Notes under the pieces: generated by a model
The model's database searches: none
What the model saw: the letters and a program-made list of their open reading frames with translations, nothing else
What the model was told of the DNA's origin: nothing
Program-made: the position numbers and the translations under genes
Part shown: piece after piece, positions 46,248-58,659 of the stretch
Layout of the letters: every line of letters begins with the position of its first letter
Position numbering within the stretch: the first letter of the stretch is position 1
From: Microtetraspora glauca
Lineage (GTDB): Bacteria; Actinomycetota; Actinomycetes; Streptomycetales; Streptomycetaceae
Assembly: GCA_000721275.1 (NCBI GenBank)
Contig: JOFO01000008.1
Location: forward strand, 248,001-312,000
DNA length: 64,000 nt
Direction: 5' to 3'

Positions 46248-47138
46248 ATGTTCGGTGGTCTCTTCGGGAAGCGCGGGAACGGCGCGGCCGGCGGCCGGGG
46301 CGGTGCCCTCGCCGGGGTCGCCGTGCCCGCCTCGGCCGGAGTGCTGAGCTGCCGGGTGCTCGACCCCGTGCACGAGCCGGTGCGGCAGGCGGAGGTCGTG
46401 CTCTCCGACCCGGCGGGCCGCCGGGTGCTGGGCGGGGAGACCGACCCGTACGGCACCCTGCTCGCCACCGTCCCGGCCGGCGAGTACCGGATCGCCGTCA
46501 CCTCCGACGGCTACACGCCGCACCACGCCACCGCCGTCGTGGACCAGGGCGCCCACGCCGACCTCGGCGACGTCATGCTCCAGGTCGCCCCGCAGCCGCC
46601 GCTGCCCGAGCCCGGCGACTGGGAGATCGACCCCAGCCACTCCCAGATCGGCTTCACCGCCCGGCACATCGGGCTGGCGCGGATCCACGGCCGGTTCAAC
46701 AGCTTCGCCGGCGCGATCCGGATCGCCGAGCGCATGGAGCAGTCCGCGATGCACGTCGTCATCGACGCGGCCTCCATCGACACCGGCGTCCAGATGCGCG
46801 ACGACCATCTGCGGTCCGGGGACTTCCTCGACGTCGGCGTCCACCCGACCATCGAGTTCTTCAGCGAGCGCTTCACCCACCGCGGCGGCACCCGCTGGAA
46901 CGTCACCGGGGCGCTCAGCCTCCACGGCGTGAACCGCACCGTCACCCTGGACACCCAGTACCTCGGCCTCGGCAGCGGCCTGGAGGGCGAGACCCGCTGC
47001 GCCTGCCGGGCCACCACCGAACTCCACCGCGAGGACTTCACCCTCACCTGGCAGACGCTGCTCGCCCGCGGCATCGCCGCGGTCGGCTCCAGCATCTCCA
47101 TCGACCTCGACGTGCAGATCGTGCCGAAGACCCGCTGA
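46248..47138 (+). CDS. YceI family protein with carboxypeptidase-regulatory-like domain
   Basis: 296 residues. Residues about 28-108 form a small beta-sandwich (VLDPVHEPVRQAEVVLSD, PAGEYRIAVTSDGY). The YceI lipocalin-like domain begins at WEIDPSHSQIGFTARHIG and includes GDFLDVGVHPTIEF and WNVTGALSLHGV; such proteins bind polyisoprenoids or other lipids. No signal peptide is evident, so it may act in the cytoplasm. ATG at 46248 follows GAAGG. A palindrome upstream suggests specific control. Confidence 0.9.
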   Translation: MFGGLFGKRGNGAAGGRGGALAGVAVPASAGVLSCRVLDPVHEPVRQAEVVLSDPAGRRVLGGETDPYGTLLATVPAGEYRIAVTSDGYTPHHATAVVDQGAHADLGDVMLQVAPQPPLPEPGDWEIDPSHSQIGFTARHIGLARIHGRFNSFAGAIRIAERMEQSAMHVVIDAASIDTGVQMRDDHLRSGDFLDVGVHPTIEFFSERFTHRGGTRWNVTGALSLHGVNRTVTLDTQYLGLGSGLEGETRCACRATTELHREDFTLTWQTLLARGIAAVGSSISIDLDVQIVPKTR

Positions 47139-47147
47139 GGCGGGCCG

Positions 47148-47390
47148 TCAGGGGGCCTCCAGCCAGCCCTCGTACTCGGCGGCGAAGGCGTCCAGGGCCG
47201 TCGGGTCGAGCCGGCCCTCCGGGTCCTCGACGACCACCAGCCACTGGGCGTCCTCGGCGTCGTCCTCGCCGGCCAGCGCGTCCCGGACCAGCTGCGGCTC
47301 CTCGGCCACGCCGAAGCGGCCGGCCAGTTCCTCGGCGACCTCCTCGGCGGCGTCGCGGTCGGGGAGCACCAGTACGTGTCGTTCACTCAC
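47148..47390 (-). CDS. Small acidic conserved protein
   Basis: 80 residues from GTG: SERHVLVLPDRDAAEEVAEEL, then acidic sequence ending EYEGWLEAP. The single domain looks like a small alpha/beta fold and no catalytic residues are recognisable. It is convergent with the YceI gene by 9 bases and divergent from holA. The frame is open to 48011 on this strand, but that is the shadow of holA. Confidence 0.72.
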   Translation of the reverse strand: MSERHVLVLPDRDAAEEVAEELAGRFGVAEEPQLVRDALAGEDDAEDAQWLVVVEDPEGRLDPTALDAFAAEYEGWLEAP

Positions 47391-47478
47391 GGGGTCATTC
47401 TCGCCCGGGTGGGGGAGGGGGCGGGGCCGGGGGCGGTGTCGGTGGCGGTGTCGGTGGGGCGTGGGATGCTGGAGCGCG

Positions 47479-48471
47479 ATGGCCACCAGAAAGACTTCCA
47501 GCGACGATCTCCTCGGGCCCGTCACGCTCGCCGTGGGCCAGGAGGAGCTGCTTCTCGACCGCGCCGTCCGGGAGGTGGTGGCGGCCGCGCGGGCCGCCGA
47601 CGCCGACACGGACGTACGGGACCTCACCGCCGACCAGCTCCAGCCCGGGGCCCTCGCCGAGCTCACCAGCCCCTCGCTCTTCGCCGAGCGCAAGGTGCTG
47701 GTCGTGCGCAACGCGCAGGACCTGTCGGCGGACAGCGTCAAGGACGTCAAGGGGTACCTCGACGCGCCCGTCGAGGACATCACGCTCGTCCTCCTGCACG
47801 CCGGCGGCGCCAAGGGCAAGGGACTGCTCGACGCGGCGCGCAAGGCCGGGGCGCGGGAGGTGGCCTGCCCCAAGACGACGAAGCCCGCGGAGCGGCTGAC
47901 CTTCGTCCGGCAGGAGTTCCGGGCCATCGGACGGTCGGCCACGCCCGAGGCGTGCCAGGCGCTCGTCGACTCCATCGGCAGCGACCTGCGGGAGCTGGCC
48001 TCCGCGGTCACGCAGCTGGCGGCGGACGTCGACGGGACGATCGACGAGGCCGTCGTCGGGCGGTACTACACCGGGCGGGCCGAGGCGTCGTCCTTCACCG
48101 TGGCCGACCGGGCCGTGGAGGGGCGGGCGGCGGAGGCGCTGGAGGCGCTGCGGTGGTCGCTGTCGACCGGGGTCGCGCCCGTACTGATCACCAGCGCGCT
48201 CGCCCAGGGCGTACGGGCCATCGGCAAGCTGTCGTCCGCGCGCGGGGGGCGGCCCGCCGACCTCGCGCGCGAGCTGGGCATGCCGCCGTGGAAGATCGAC
48301 CGGGTGCGGCAGCAGATGCGGGGCTGGACCCCGGACGGCGTCGCCCTGGCCCTGCGGGCCGTCGCGGAGGCGGACGCGGGGGTGAAGGGCGGCGGGGACG
48401 ATCCCGAGTACGCCCTGGAGAAGGCGGTCGTCGCGGTGGCGCGGGCGGCGAGGGCGGGACGGGGGCGCTGA
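47479..48471 (+). CDS. holA: DNA polymerase III subunit delta
   Basis: 330 residues, the clamp-loader arm that opens the beta clamp. It starts with GPVTLAVGQEELLLDRAV, contains LFAERKVLVVRNAQDL and LARELGMPPWKIDRVRQQ. ATG at 47479 gives MATRKTSSDD. The 88 bases before it carry GGTGTCGGTGG repeats with no other feature. It is transcribed away from the small acidic gene. Confidence 0.95.
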   Translation: MATRKTSSDDLLGPVTLAVGQEELLLDRAVREVVAAARAADADTDVRDLTADQLQPGALAELTSPSLFAERKVLVVRNAQDLSADSVKDVKGYLDAPVEDITLVLLHAGGAKGKGLLDAARKAGAREVACPKTTKPAERLTFVRQEFRAIGRSATPEACQALVDSIGSDLRELASAVTQLAADVDGTIDEAVVGRYYTGRAEASSFTVADRAVEGRAAEALEALRWSLSTGVAPVLITSALAQGVRAIGKLSSARGGRPADLARELGMPPWKIDRVRQQMRGWTPDGVALALRAVAEADAGVKGGGDDPEYALEKAVVAVARAARAGRGR

Positions 48472-48898
48472 GCCTGCGGCGCGGGGTGCGGGGGCGGGCG
48501 CGGGGGCGTAGGCGCTGGGTCGGTGCGGCCGTCGTCGGATGACCGCTTCGGAGTCCCCCACCCCGACCCTTCCCGAAACCCTGCCGGGGGCGCCCCGGGG
48601 CTCCGCCCCGGACCAAGACGGCCCGCACCCCGGACCCCTCTCCGCGCCCGTCCACGGGGCTCCGCCCCGGGCCCCGGGGGCCGGCCCCCTACCTCCGCAC
48701 CCCCACCCCCACCCAAGCCAAAAGCCCCGCCAACCCCTGGGGAAGGGGTGAGCGGGGCCTTGGGGTACTGCTAGGGGTGGTCCGTACACGCGTGGCGAAC
48801 GCGTCTCGCGTACGGGCCGGGGGGCCGGGTGGGAGCGGTAGAGAGGGTCCGCTGGGTCCCGTGCGGCCGGGTACAGCCTGAGATCAGGAGATCCGGAC
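48472..48898. other. 427-bp non-coding region between holA and rpsT
   Basis: No credible gene. It holds two copies of the palindromic CCCCGGGGCTCCGCCCCGG-like element (48594-48615 and 48655-48676), common in Streptomyces intergenic DNA, and a hairpin AAGCCCCGC/GCGGGGCCTT around 48721-48763 that can end transcription from either side. Confidence 0.65.
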
Positions 48899-49165
48899 TC
48901 AGCCCTGGAGGGAGGCAACCTTGATCGCCAGCGCCGACTTCTTGTTGGCGGCGGCGTTCTTGTGGATGACACCCTTCGAGACGGCCTTGTCGAGCTGACG
49001 CGAGGCGGCACGGGCGGCCACGGTGGCCTTCTCGAGGTCGCCGGCGGCGACAGCCTCACGGGCCTTGCGGATCGCGGTCTTGAGCGACGACTTGACGGCC
49101 TTGTTGCGCAGGCGCGCCTTCTCGTTGGTCTTGTTCCGCTTGATCTGGGACTTGATGTTCGCCAC
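48899..49165 (-). CDS. rpsT: 30S ribosomal protein S20
   Basis: 88 residues, an early-assembly primary 16S rRNA-binding protein. [21 protein letters not shown] start and [12 protein letters not shown] end are typical. Lysine- and arginine-rich helical hairpin of normal length. It is divergent from lepA across a 207-bp gap that presumably carries both promoters. Confidence 0.98.
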   Translation of the reverse strand: MANIKSQIKRNKTNEKARLRNKAVKSSLKTAIRKAREAVAAGDLEKATVAARAASRQLDKAVSKGVIHKNAAANKKSALAIKVASLQG

Positions 49166-49372
49166 TGAGAGAGCCTTTACAGGTTCGATGTTTCTTCAGG
49201 TATGTGCCACGCAGCTGAGAGGGCACACGAGACACAGCTGTCCACGGTATCAGGCGCCCTCGTGGCCGCCCAAACGGGCAGCGGGAGCGCCCGAACCGGA
49301 CGCCCGGCGGCGGGCATGGGACGATGGGGGCTACGTATCCGTTCCGAACACCGCCCGAGACGAGAACCCTGC

Positions 49373-51241
49373 GTGCCCGCGACTCCTACCAACGTGCCCG
49401 AGCCGAGCCGTACCGACCCGGCTCTGATCCGCAACTTCTGCATCATCGCGCACATCGACCACGGCAAGTCCACGCTCGCCGACCGGATGCTCCAGCTCAC
49501 CGGTGTGGTCGACCAGCGGCAGATGCGCGCCCAGTACCTCGACCGGATGGACATCGAGCGTGAGCGCGGCATCACGATCAAGTCCCAGGCGGTCCGGCTG
49601 CCCTGGGCCCCCTCCGAGGGGCCGGAGCAGGGGCGTACGCACATCCTCAACATGATCGACACCCCCGGGCACGTCGACTTCACGTACGAGGTGTCGCGGT
49701 CGCTCGCCGCCTGTGAGGGCACGATCCTGCTGGTCGACGCGGCCCAGGGCATCGAGGCGCAGACCCTCGCCAACCTCTACCTGGCGATGGAGAACGACCT
49801 CACGATCGTTCCGGTGCTCAACAAGATCGACCTGCCGGCCGCCCAGCCGGAGAAGTTCGCGGAGGAGCTGGCGAACCTCATCGGCTGCCAGCCGGAGGAC
49901 GTCCTCAAGGTCTCGGCGAAGACCGGCATGGGCGTCGAGGCGCTGCTCGACCGCGTGGTCCGGGACATCCCGGCGCCCGTCGGCGTCGCCGACGCGCCCG
50001 CCCGCGCGATGATCTTCGACTCCGTGTACGACTCGTACCGGGGCGTCGTGACGTACGTCCGGGTGGTCGACGGCCAGCTCAACAAGCGCGAGCGCATCAA
50101 GATGATGTCGACCGGCGCCACCCACGAGCTGCTGGAGATCGGCACCAACTCGCCCGAGATGCTGCCGGCCGACGGCCTCGGCGTCGGCGAGGTGGGCTAC
50201 CTCATCACCGGTGTGAAGGACGTCCGGCAGTCCAAGGTCGGTGACACCATCACCTCGCAGTCCAAGGGCGCCACCGAGGCGCTCGGCGGCTACAAGGACC
50301 CGAAGCCGATGGTCTTCTCCGGTCTGTACCCGCTGGACGGCTCGGACTACCCGGAGCTGCGCGACGCGCTCGACAAGCTCCAGCTCAACGACGCCGCGCT
50401 GGTCTACGAGCCGGAGACCTCCGCCGCGCTCGGCTTCGGCTTCCGCGTCGGCTTCCTCGGCCTGCTCCACCTCGACGTGATCCGCGAGCGCCTGGAGCGC
50501 GAGTTCGGCCTCGACCTGATCGCCACCGCCCCCAACGTGGTCTACCGCGTGGTCATGGAGGACGGCAGCGAGCACACGGTCACCAACCCGAGCGAGTTCC
50601 CCGAGGGCAAGATCAGCGAGGTGTACGAGCCGGTCGTGCGCGCCACGATCCTCGCGCCCACCGAGTTCATCGGCTCGATCATGGAGCTGTGCCAGAACCG
50701 GCGCGGCACCCTCCTCGGCATGGACTACCTCTCCGAGGACCGGGTCGAGATCCGCTACACGCTGCCGCTCGCGGAGATCGTCTTCGACTTCTTCGACCAG
50801 CTGAAGTCGAAGACCCGCGGCTACGCCTCGCTGGACTACGAGCCCACCGGCGAGCAGTCTTCCAGCCTGGTCAAGGTCGACATCCTGCTGCACGGCGACA
50901 AGGTGGACGCCTTCTCGGCGATCACCCACAAGGACGCCGCGTACGCGTACGGCGTGCGGCTCGTCGCCAAGCTGCGCGAGCTCATCCCGCGGCAGGCGTT
51001 CGAGGTGCCGATCCAGGCCGCCATCGGCTCCCGGGTGATCGCCCGCGAGACCATCCGCGCCATCCGCAAGGACGTCCTCGCCAAGTGCTACGGCGGTGAC
51101 ATCTCCCGCAAGCGGAAGCTGCTGGAGAAGCAGAAGGAAGGCAAGAAGCGGATGAAGATGGTCGGCTCCGTGGAGGTCCCGCAGGAGGCGTTCATCGCCG
51201 TCCTGTCGAGCGACGAGTCCGCGGGGAAGGGCAAGAAGTAG
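49373..51241 (+). CDS. lepA: Elongation factor 4 (LepA)
   Basis: 622 residues. A translational GTPase that acts on stalled or mistranslocated ribosomes. G1 AHIDHGKST near residue 29, switch region [24 protein letters not shown] and NKID, and the LepA-specific C-terminal domain ending [18 protein letters not shown] chose GTG at 49373; the frame is open back to 49202 through sequence without similarity. Confidence 0.97.
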   Translation: MPATPTNVPEPSRTDPALIRNFCIIAHIDHGKSTLADRMLQLTGVVDQRQMRAQYLDRMDIERERGITIKSQAVRLPWAPSEGPEQGRTHILNMIDTPGHVDFTYEVSRSLAACEGTILLVDAAQGIEAQTLANLYLAMENDLTIVPVLNKIDLPAAQPEKFAEELANLIGCQPEDVLKVSAKTGMGVEALLDRVVRDIPAPVGVADAPARAMIFDSVYDSYRGVVTYVRVVDGQLNKRERIKMMSTGATHELLEIGTNSPEMLPADGLGVGEVGYLITGVKDVRQSKVGDTITSQSKGATEALGGYKDPKPMVFSGLYPLDGSDYPELRDALDKLQLNDAALVYEPETSAALGFGFRVGFLGLLHLDVIRERLEREFGLDLIATAPNVVYRVVMEDGSEHTVTNPSEFPEGKISEVYEPVVRATILAPTEFIGSIMELCQNRRGTLLGMDYLSEDRVEIRYTLPLAEIVFDFFDQLKSKTRGYASLDYEPTGEQSSSLVKVDILLHGDKVDAFSAITHKDAAYAYGVRLVAKLRELIPRQAFEVPIQAAIGSRVIARETIRAIRKDVLAKCYGGDISRKRKLLEKQKEGKKRMKMVGSVEVPQEAFIAVLSSDESAGKGKK

Positions 51242-51295
51242 CCGGCTCGGCCGGAGGGAACGGGTCCGTGTGCCACCGGCGCGCGGACCCGTTCG

Positions 51296-51304
51296 TTATC
51301 CACA
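51296..51304 (+). promoter_or_regulatory. DnaA-box-like site
   Basis: TTATCCACA, the general bacterial DnaA box, lies 55 bases after lepA. Confidence 0.45.
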
Positions 51305-51352
51305 GACCCTTACGCGCCGGACGCCGGAGCTCTAATCTGAAGCCCCCCGAGG

Positions 51353-51366
51353 TTACTCATGAGTTA
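51353..51366. promoter_or_regulatory. Candidate operator of the acyl-CoA ligase gene
   Basis: ACTCATGAGT (51355-51364) is a perfect palindrome within TTACTCATGAGTTA, 57 bases before the start codon. The form is typical of TetR-family sites controlling fatty-acid genes; the regulator is not in this window. Confidence 0.5.
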
Positions 51367-51420
51367 GTTACGCATCCGTAGTTGCACCCCAACAGGCACC
51401 GCCGCCGCCCGGAGGACGAC

Positions 51421-53298
<1,878 letters not shown>

Positions 53299-53344
53299 CC
53301 GCGCGGCGGGCCGCCACCTCGGGCGGTACGGGACAATGGACCCC

Positions 53345-54577
53345 ATGCCTTCCGTACTGCCCGATGGTGAGCCCATGCCCGAGGACGGGGCGCTGCCCGC
53401 GCACGCCCTGGAAGGGGCCGGGGAGCGGCCGCTCGGGTTCTATCTGCACGTGCCGTACTGCGCCACGCGGTGCGGCTACTGCGACTTCAACACGTACACC
53501 GCGAGCGAGCTGCGCGGTGCCGGCGGCGTGCTCGCCTCCCGGGACAACTACGCGGGGCAGGTCGCCGAGGAGATCCGGCTCGCCCGGAAGGTGCTCGGCG
53601 ACGACCCGCGGCCGGTGCGGACGGTGTTCGTCGGCGGCGGCACGCCGACGCTGCTCGCCGCCGGCGACCTGGTGCGGATGCTGGGGGCGATCCGGGACGA
53701 GTTCGGGCTCGCCGACGACGCCGAGGTGACGACCGAGGCGAACCCGGAGTCCGTGGACCCGGCGTACCTGGAGGAGCTGCGGGCCGGCGGCTTCAACCGG
53801 ATCTCCTTCGGCATGCAGAGCGCCCGGCCGCACGTGCTGCAGGTCCTCGACCGGAACCACACGCCCGGGCGGCCGGAGGCGTGCGTCGCCGAGGCCCGCG
53901 CCGCCGGGTTCGAGCACGTCAACCTGGACCTGATCTACGGCACGCCCGGGGAGAGCGACGACGACTGGCGGGCCTCGCTCGACGCCGCCCTCGGCGCCGG
54001 GCCCGACCACGTGAGCGCGTACGCCCTCATCGTCGAGGAGGGCACGCAGCTGGCGCGGCGGATCCGGCGCGGCGAGGTGCCGATGACCGACGACGACGTG
54101 CACGCGGACCGGTACCTGATCGCCGAGGAGGCCTTCGAGGCCGCCGGGTTCTCCTGGTACGAGGTGTCCAACTGGGCCGCCTCCGAGGCGGGCCGCTGCC
54201 TCCACAACGAGCTGTACTGGCGCGGGGCCGACTGGTGGGGCGCGGGCCCCGGAGCCCACTCGCACGTCGGCGGGGTGCGCTGGTGGAACGTCAAGCACCC
54301 GGGCGCGTACGCCGCGGCGCTGGGCGCGGGCAGGTCGCCCGGCGCCGGGCGCGAGGTGCTGTCCGCGGAGGACCGGCGGGTCGAGCGGATCCTGCTGGAG
54401 CTGCGGCTGCGGGAGGGCGTCGAGCTGGACCTGCTGAAGCCCGCCGGCCTGGCGGCGTCGCGGAAGGCGCTGGACGACGGACTCCTCGACGCCGCGCCGT
54501 ACGCCGCCGGGCGGGCCGTCCTGACCCTGCGCGGCCGGCTCCTCGCGGACGCGGTGGTGCGGGACCTGGTCGACTGA
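53345..54577 (+). CDS. hemW: Radical SAM heme chaperone HemW
   Basis: 410 residues. The 4Fe-4S motif CATRCGYC lies near residues 39-46, within [15 protein letters not shown], followed by GGGTPTLL and [17 protein letters not shown]. HemW binds heme and delivers it to respiratory enzymes; it was long annotated as an oxygen-independent coproporphyrinogen oxidase. ATG at 53345 lies seven bases after GACAAT; ATG at 53336 is inside that box. Confidence 0.92.
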   Translation: MPSVLPDGEPMPEDGALPAHALEGAGERPLGFYLHVPYCATRCGYCDFNTYTASELRGAGGVLASRDNYAGQVAEEIRLARKVLGDDPRPVRTVFVGGGTPTLLAAGDLVRMLGAIRDEFGLADDAEVTTEANPESVDPAYLEELRAGGFNRISFGMQSARPHVLQVLDRNHTPGRPEACVAEARAAGFEHVNLDLIYGTPGESDDDWRASLDAALGAGPDHVSAYALIVEEGTQLARRIRRGEVPMTDDDVHADRYLIAEEAFEAAGFSWYEVSNWAASEAGRCLHNELYWRGADWWGAGPGAHSHVGGVRWWNVKHPGAYAAALGAGRSPGAGREVLSAEDRRVERILLELRLREGVELDLLKPAGLAASRKALDDGLLDAAPYAAGRAVLTLRGRLLADAVVRDLVD

Positions 54578-54603
54578 CGGGCCCGCGGGGACCGCGTGGC
54601 GCC

Positions 54604-55491
54604 TCAGGCCGTCACGAAGTCGATCAGCTCCTCCACGCGGCCCAGGAGCGCCGGCTCCAGGTCCTTGTAGGACGTGACGCGCTTCAGGATGGCCTGCCAG
54701 ACCGCGCCCGTGTTGTCGGCGGGCCAGCCGAGGGCCCGGCAGGTGCCCGTCTTCCAGTCCTGGCCGCGGGGGACCTCCGGCCAGGCGGGGATGCCGAGGA
54801 CGGAGGGCTTCACCGCCTGCCAGACGTCGATGTACGGGTGGCCGACGACCAGGACGTGCTCCGAGGCGACCCCGGCGGCGATCCGGGACTCCTTGGAGCC
54901 CGGCACCAGGTGGTCGACCAGGACGCCCAGCCGGGCGTCCGGGCCCGGGGCGAAGCCGGCGACGATCTCCGGCAGGTGGTCCACGCCCTCCAGGTACTCG
55001 ACCACCACGCCCTCGACCCGCAGGTCGTCGCCCCAGACCCGCTCGACCAGCTCGGCGTCGTGGCGGCCCTCCACATAGATGCGGCTCGCCCGCGCCACGC
55101 GCGCGCGTGCCCCGGGCACGGCGATCGAGCCGGAGGCCGTACGGGCCGGGCGGGCCGGGCCGCCGGACGGCGGGCGGACCAGGGTGACGACCCGGCCCTC
55201 CAGCAGGAAGCCGCGCGGCTCCAGCGGGAACACCCGGTGCTTGCCGAAGCGGTCCTCCAGCGTCACCGTGCCCGCCTCGCAGCGGATCACCGCCCCGCAG
55301 AAGCCCGTCGCCACCTCCTCCACGACCAGGTCGGTCTCGGCCGGGACCTCCGGGGCAGGCGCCGTGCGCTTCCACGGCGGGGTGAGGTCGGGGTCGTAGC
55401 TGCGCACGGGTTCCTGGTCCTCCGGGTGCACGGGCGGGTCGTCTCTGCCGGGCGGCCACGGCGGCGTCGGGTCCGGGCGGTGGCCGCGCAT
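54604..55491 (-). CDS. DUF3097 family protein
   Basis: 295 residues. Conserved segments are [46 protein letters not shown] and [14 protein letters not shown]; the EGRHD...GDD part resembles a Toprim-like metal site. It is probably a nucleic-acid enzyme of actinomycetes but its activity is unknown. ATG at 55491 is six bases from TAGCGT and is supported by a promoter; GTG at 55407 with GGAGG upstream is the other possibility. Confidence 0.85.
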   Translation of the reverse strand: MRGHRPDPTPPWPPGRDDPPVHPEDQEPVRSYDPDLTPPWKRTAPAPEVPAETDLVVEEVATGFCGAVIRCEAGTVTLEDRFGKHRVFPLEPRGFLLEGRVVTLVRPPSGGPARPARTASGSIAVPGARARVARASRIYVEGRHDAELVERVWGDDLRVEGVVVEYLEGVDHLPEIVAGFAPGPDARLGVLVDHLVPGSKESRIAAGVASEHVLVVGHPYIDVWQAVKPSVLGIPAWPEVPRGQDWKTGTCRALGWPADNTGAVWQAILKRVTSYKDLEPALLGRVEELIDFVTA

Positions 55492-55500
55492 CCGGGGACG

Positions 55501-56238
55501 CTACGACACCGGGAAGCGGCGTGCCAGTTCATCGCGCTGGCGTCGGACGAAAGCCGCGTCGACGGCCGCGCCGTGGCCGGGCACGTACAGGGCGTCCTCG
55601 CCGCCGAGGGCCAGCAGGCGGTCGAGGGCGTCGGGCCAGCGGGCGCCCACCGCGTCCGGGCCGGCCTGCGGCTCGCCGGACTCCTCGACCAGGTCGCCGC
55701 AGAACACCACCTCGCGCTCGCCCGGCACGCACACCACCAGGTCGTGGCCCGAGTGCGCCGGGCCCAGATTGGCCAGCAGCACCTGCCGGCCGCCCAGGTC
55801 GAGCGTCCACTCGCCGGTGACGGTGTGGCGCGGCGCCACCAGCGCCTCCGCCGCCTCGGCCGCGGCCCGCTCGTCCGCCCCGTGCCGCACCGCGTCCGCG
55901 CACAGCTCCTCGCGGGCCCGGGCCGAGCCCAGCAGCTCGTCGGTGCCGACCGCGCCGAAGACCTCCGCGCCGGCGAACGCGGCCGTGCCGAGGACGTGGT
56001 CGAAATGGGGGTGGCCGAGTGCGATGTGCGTCACGCGCCGGCCGCCGGTGACCGCCTCCGCCTGGGCCCGGATCGCGGCGCCCTCGGCGAGCGAGGAGCC
56101 GGTGTCGTACAGCAGCACGGCCCGTTCTCCCACGACGAGTCCGGTGGTGGCGTCCCAGCCGGGGAGCCGTCGCCGGCCCACTCCGGCCGCGAGCCGTTCC
56201 CACCCCTGAGCCGCCCAGACCGCTTCCTCGATGTCCAT
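55501..56238 (-). CDS. Metallo-beta-lactamase fold hydrolase
   Basis: 245 residues. [10 protein letters not shown] near residue 78, [12 protein letters not shown] near 160, FCGDL and PGHG near 220 give the usual zinc ligands. Substrate unknown; small members include glyoxalase-II-like and lactonase enzymes. TAGCGT ends seven bases before the ATG, implying a leaderless transcript. Its stop codon forms part of the -10 box of the DUF3097 gene on the same strand. Confidence 0.87.
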   Translation of the reverse strand: MDIEEAVWAAQGWERLAAGVGRRRLPGWDATTGLVVGERAVLLYDTGSSLAEGAAIRAQAEAVTGGRRVTHIALGHPHFDHVLGTAAFAGAEVFGAVGTDELLGSARAREELCADAVRHGADERAAAEAAEALVAPRHTVTGEWTLDLGGRQVLLANLGPAHSGHDLVVCVPGEREVVFCGDLVEESGEPQAGPDAVGARWPDALDRLLALGGEDALYVPGHGAAVDAAFVRRQRDELARRFPVS

Positions 56239-56309
56239 GCCGCCGACGCTAGCGGGTCCGCCTCCTTGCCAGGAGCGACGGGCCCGGCCGTACACTGGCC
56301 GGGGGTTTC

Positions 56310-56336
56310 CTGGCACTCGGACAGGGCGAGTGCCAA
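56310..56336. promoter_or_regulatory. CIRCE operator
   Basis: CTGGCACTC and GAGTGCCAA are separated by nine bases, matching the CIRCE element bound by HrcA. TACACT at 56291-56296 is a possible -10 box. It sits just before hrcA, so HrcA represses its own operon. Confidence 0.93.
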
Positions 56337-56376
56337 AAGCGGAGCAACCGGAACGGCTGGAACGGGAGGTGTGCGC

Positions 56377-57396
56377 GTGCTGAGCGAACGCAGACTCGAG
56401 GTGCTGCGCGCCATCGTCCAGGACTACGTCGGCACCGAGGAACCGGTCGGTTCCAAGGCGCTCACCGAACGCCACAAGCTCGGCGTCTCGCCCGCCACCG
56501 TGCGCAACGACATGGCGGTGCTGGAGGAGGAGGGGTACATCGCCCAGCCCCACACCAGCGCCGGGCGGATCCCCACCGACAAGGGCTACCGGCTCTTCGT
56601 GGACCGGCTGGCCGGCGTCAAGCCGCTCTCGACCCCCGAGCGGCGCGCCATCCACAACTTCCTCGACGGCGCCGTGGACCTCGACGACGTCGTGGGCCGT
56701 ACGGTGCGGCTGCTCGCGCAGCTGACCCGGCAGGTCGCCGTCGTGCAGTACCCGTCGCTGACCCGCTCCTCCATCCGGCACGTCGAGCTGCTGTCGCTGG
56801 CCCCGGCCCGGCTGATGCTCGTCCTCATCACGGACACCGGACGGGTCGAGCAGCGGGTCATCGACTGCCCGGCGCCCTTCGGCGAGTCCTCCCTCGCCGA
56901 TCTGCGGGCCCGGCTCAACAGCCGGGTCGGCGGCCGTCGCTTCGCCGACGTGCCGCAGCTGGTGCAGGACCTCCCCGAGTCCTTCGAGGAGGCCGAGGAG
57001 CGCGCCACGGTCTCGGCCGTGCTCGCGACGCTCCTGGAGACGCTCGTGGAGGAGCACGAGGAGCGGCTGATGATCGGCGGCACCGCCAATCTCACCCGCT
57101 TCGGACACGACTTCCCGCTGACGATCAGGCCCGTCCTGGAGGCCCTGGAGGAGCAGGTCGTGCTCCTCAAACTCCTCGGCGAGGTCAAGGAATCGGGCAT
57201 GACCGTACGCATCGGGCACGAGAACGCCTACGAGGGGCTGAACTCCACGTCCGTCGTCTCGGTCGGCTACGGTTCGGGCGGCGAGGCAGTCGCCAAACTC
57301 GGCGTGGTCGGACCGACCCGCATGGACTACCCCGGAACGATGGGAGCGGTACGCGCAGTGGCACGTTACGTCGGACAGATCCTGGCGGAGTCGTAA
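56377..57396 (+). CDS. hrcA: Heat-inducible repressor HrcA
   Basis: 339 residues. The N-terminal winged helix contains [18 protein letters not shown], then [14 protein letters not shown]; the long C-terminal domain ends [19 protein letters not shown]. It represses chaperone genes through CIRCE and is activated by GroEL. GTG at 56377 is seven bases from GGGAGG; GTG at 56371 is too close to it. dnaJ starts at the very next base after the stop. Confidence 0.96.
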   Translation: MLSERRLEVLRAIVQDYVGTEEPVGSKALTERHKLGVSPATVRNDMAVLEEEGYIAQPHTSAGRIPTDKGYRLFVDRLAGVKPLSTPERRAIHNFLDGAVDLDDVVGRTVRLLAQLTRQVAVVQYPSLTRSSIRHVELLSLAPARLMLVLITDTGRVEQRVIDCPAPFGESSLADLRARLNSRVGGRRFADVPQLVQDLPESFEEAEERATVSAVLATLLETLVEEHEERLMIGGTANLTRFGHDFPLTIRPVLEALEEQVVLLKLLGEVKESGMTVRIGHENAYEGLNSTSVVSVGYGSGGEAVAKLGVVGPTRMDYPGTMGAVRAVARYVGQILAES

Positions 57397-58533
57397 GTGG
57401 CCACGGACTACTACGCCACACTCGGCGTGCGCCGCGACGCGTCCCAGGACGAGATCAAGAAGGCGTTCCGGCGCCTCGCCCGCGAGCTTCACCCGGACGT
57501 GAACCCGGACCCGAAGACGCAGGAGCGGTTCAAGGAGATCAACGCCGCCTACGAGGTCCTGTCGGACCCGCAGAAGAAGCAGGTCTACGACCTCGGCGGC
57601 GACCCCCTGTCCAACTCCGGCGGGGGCGGCGCGGGCGGCTTCGGGGCCGGTGGCTTCGGCAACTTCTCCGACATCATGGACGCGTTCTTCGGCACAGCCT
57701 CGCAGCGCGGCCCGCGCTCGCGGACCCGCCGCGGCCAGGACGCCATGATCCGCCTGGAGATCGACCTCAACGAGGCGGCCTTCGGCACCACCAAGGACAT
57801 CCAGGTCGACACGGCCGTCGTCTGCACCACCTGTTCGGGTGAGGGCGCCGCGCCCGGCACCTCCGCGCAGACCTGCGACATGTGCCGCGGCCGGGGCGAG
57901 GTCTCCCAGGTCACCCGGTCGTTCCTCGGCCAGGTCATGACCTCCCGGCCCTGCCCGCAGTGCCAGGGCTTCGGGACCGTCGTCCCGACCCCGTGCCCCG
58001 AGTGCGCGGGCGACGGCCGGGTCCGCTCGCGGCGCACGCTGACCGTGAAGATCCCCGCCGGCGTCGACAACGGCACCCGGATCCAGCTCGCGGGCGAGGG
58101 CGAGGTCGGCCCCGGCGGCGGCCCCGCCGGCGACCTGTACGTCGAGATCCAGGAGACCCCGCACGAGGTCTTCCAGCGGCGCGGCGACGACCTGCACTGC
58201 ACGGTCACCCTGCCCATGACGGCGGCGGCGCTCGGCACGAAGGTGCAGCTCCAGACGCTGGACGGGCCGGAGGAGATCGACATCCGCCCGGGCACCCAGT
58301 CCGGGCAGTCGGTCCCGCTGCACGGCCGGGGCGTCACGCACCTGCGCGGCAACGGGCGCGGCGACCTGATCGTCCACGTCGAGGTCCAGACCCCGGGCAA
58401 GCTCGACGCCGAGCAGGAACGCCTGCTGCGCGAACTGGCCAAGCTGCGCGGCGAGGAGCGGCCCCAGGGCCAGTTCCAGCCGGGCCAGCAGGGCCTGTTC
58501 TCCCGCCTGAAGGACGCGTTCAACGGACGCTGA
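57397..58533 (+). CDS. dnaJ: Chaperone DnaJ (second copy type)
   Basis: 378 residues. J domain with HPD near residue 31, Gly-rich linker, four zinc repeats (CTTCSGEG, CDMCRGRG, CPQCQGFG, CPECAGDG) and a C-terminal substrate domain. It stimulates DnaK. In Streptomyces this hrcA-linked copy is usually called dnaJ2, separate from the dnaK-linked one. GTG begins immediately after the hrcA stop, with the ribosome binding region inside hrcA. Confidence 0.96.
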   Translation: MATDYYATLGVRRDASQDEIKKAFRRLARELHPDVNPDPKTQERFKEINAAYEVLSDPQKKQVYDLGGDPLSNSGGGGAGGFGAGGFGNFSDIMDAFFGTASQRGPRSRTRRGQDAMIRLEIDLNEAAFGTTKDIQVDTAVVCTTCSGEGAAPGTSAQTCDMCRGRGEVSQVTRSFLGQVMTSRPCPQCQGFGTVVPTPCPECAGDGRVRSRRTLTVKIPAGVDNGTRIQLAGEGEVGPGGGPAGDLYVEIQETPHEVFQRRGDDLHCTVTLPMTAAALGTKVQLQTLDGPEEIDIRPGTQSGQSVPLHGRGVTHLRGNGRGDLIVHVEVQTPGKLDAEQERLLRELAKLRGEERPQGQFQPGQQGLFSRLKDAFNGR

Positions 58534-58596
58534 CGGGCGGCGCCCCCGGGCTCCCGGAGGGCGCGCCCGACGGGTGCTGAGCACGGCGCTGTGATC

Positions 58597-58624
58597 GGGG
58601 CGGCACTCTGAGTGCCGCCCCTTT
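58597..58624 (+). terminator. hrcA-dnaJ terminator
   Basis: GGGGCGGCACTC pairs with GAGTGCCGCCCC and is followed by TTT. Confidence 0.9.
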
Positions 58625-58659
58625 CCGCTGCCCGGGAACGGGCATGACACGATGCCCAT

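Noticed and set aside
48539..48751. Proline-rich short frame after holA
   Set aside because: It lies over palindromic intergenic repeats and a terminator, with no ribosome binding site or conservation.
58597..58624. Second CIRCE element after dnaJ
   Set aside because: The arms GGCACTC and GAGTGCC match CIRCE arms but are one base apart rather than nine and followed by T residues; it is a terminator.
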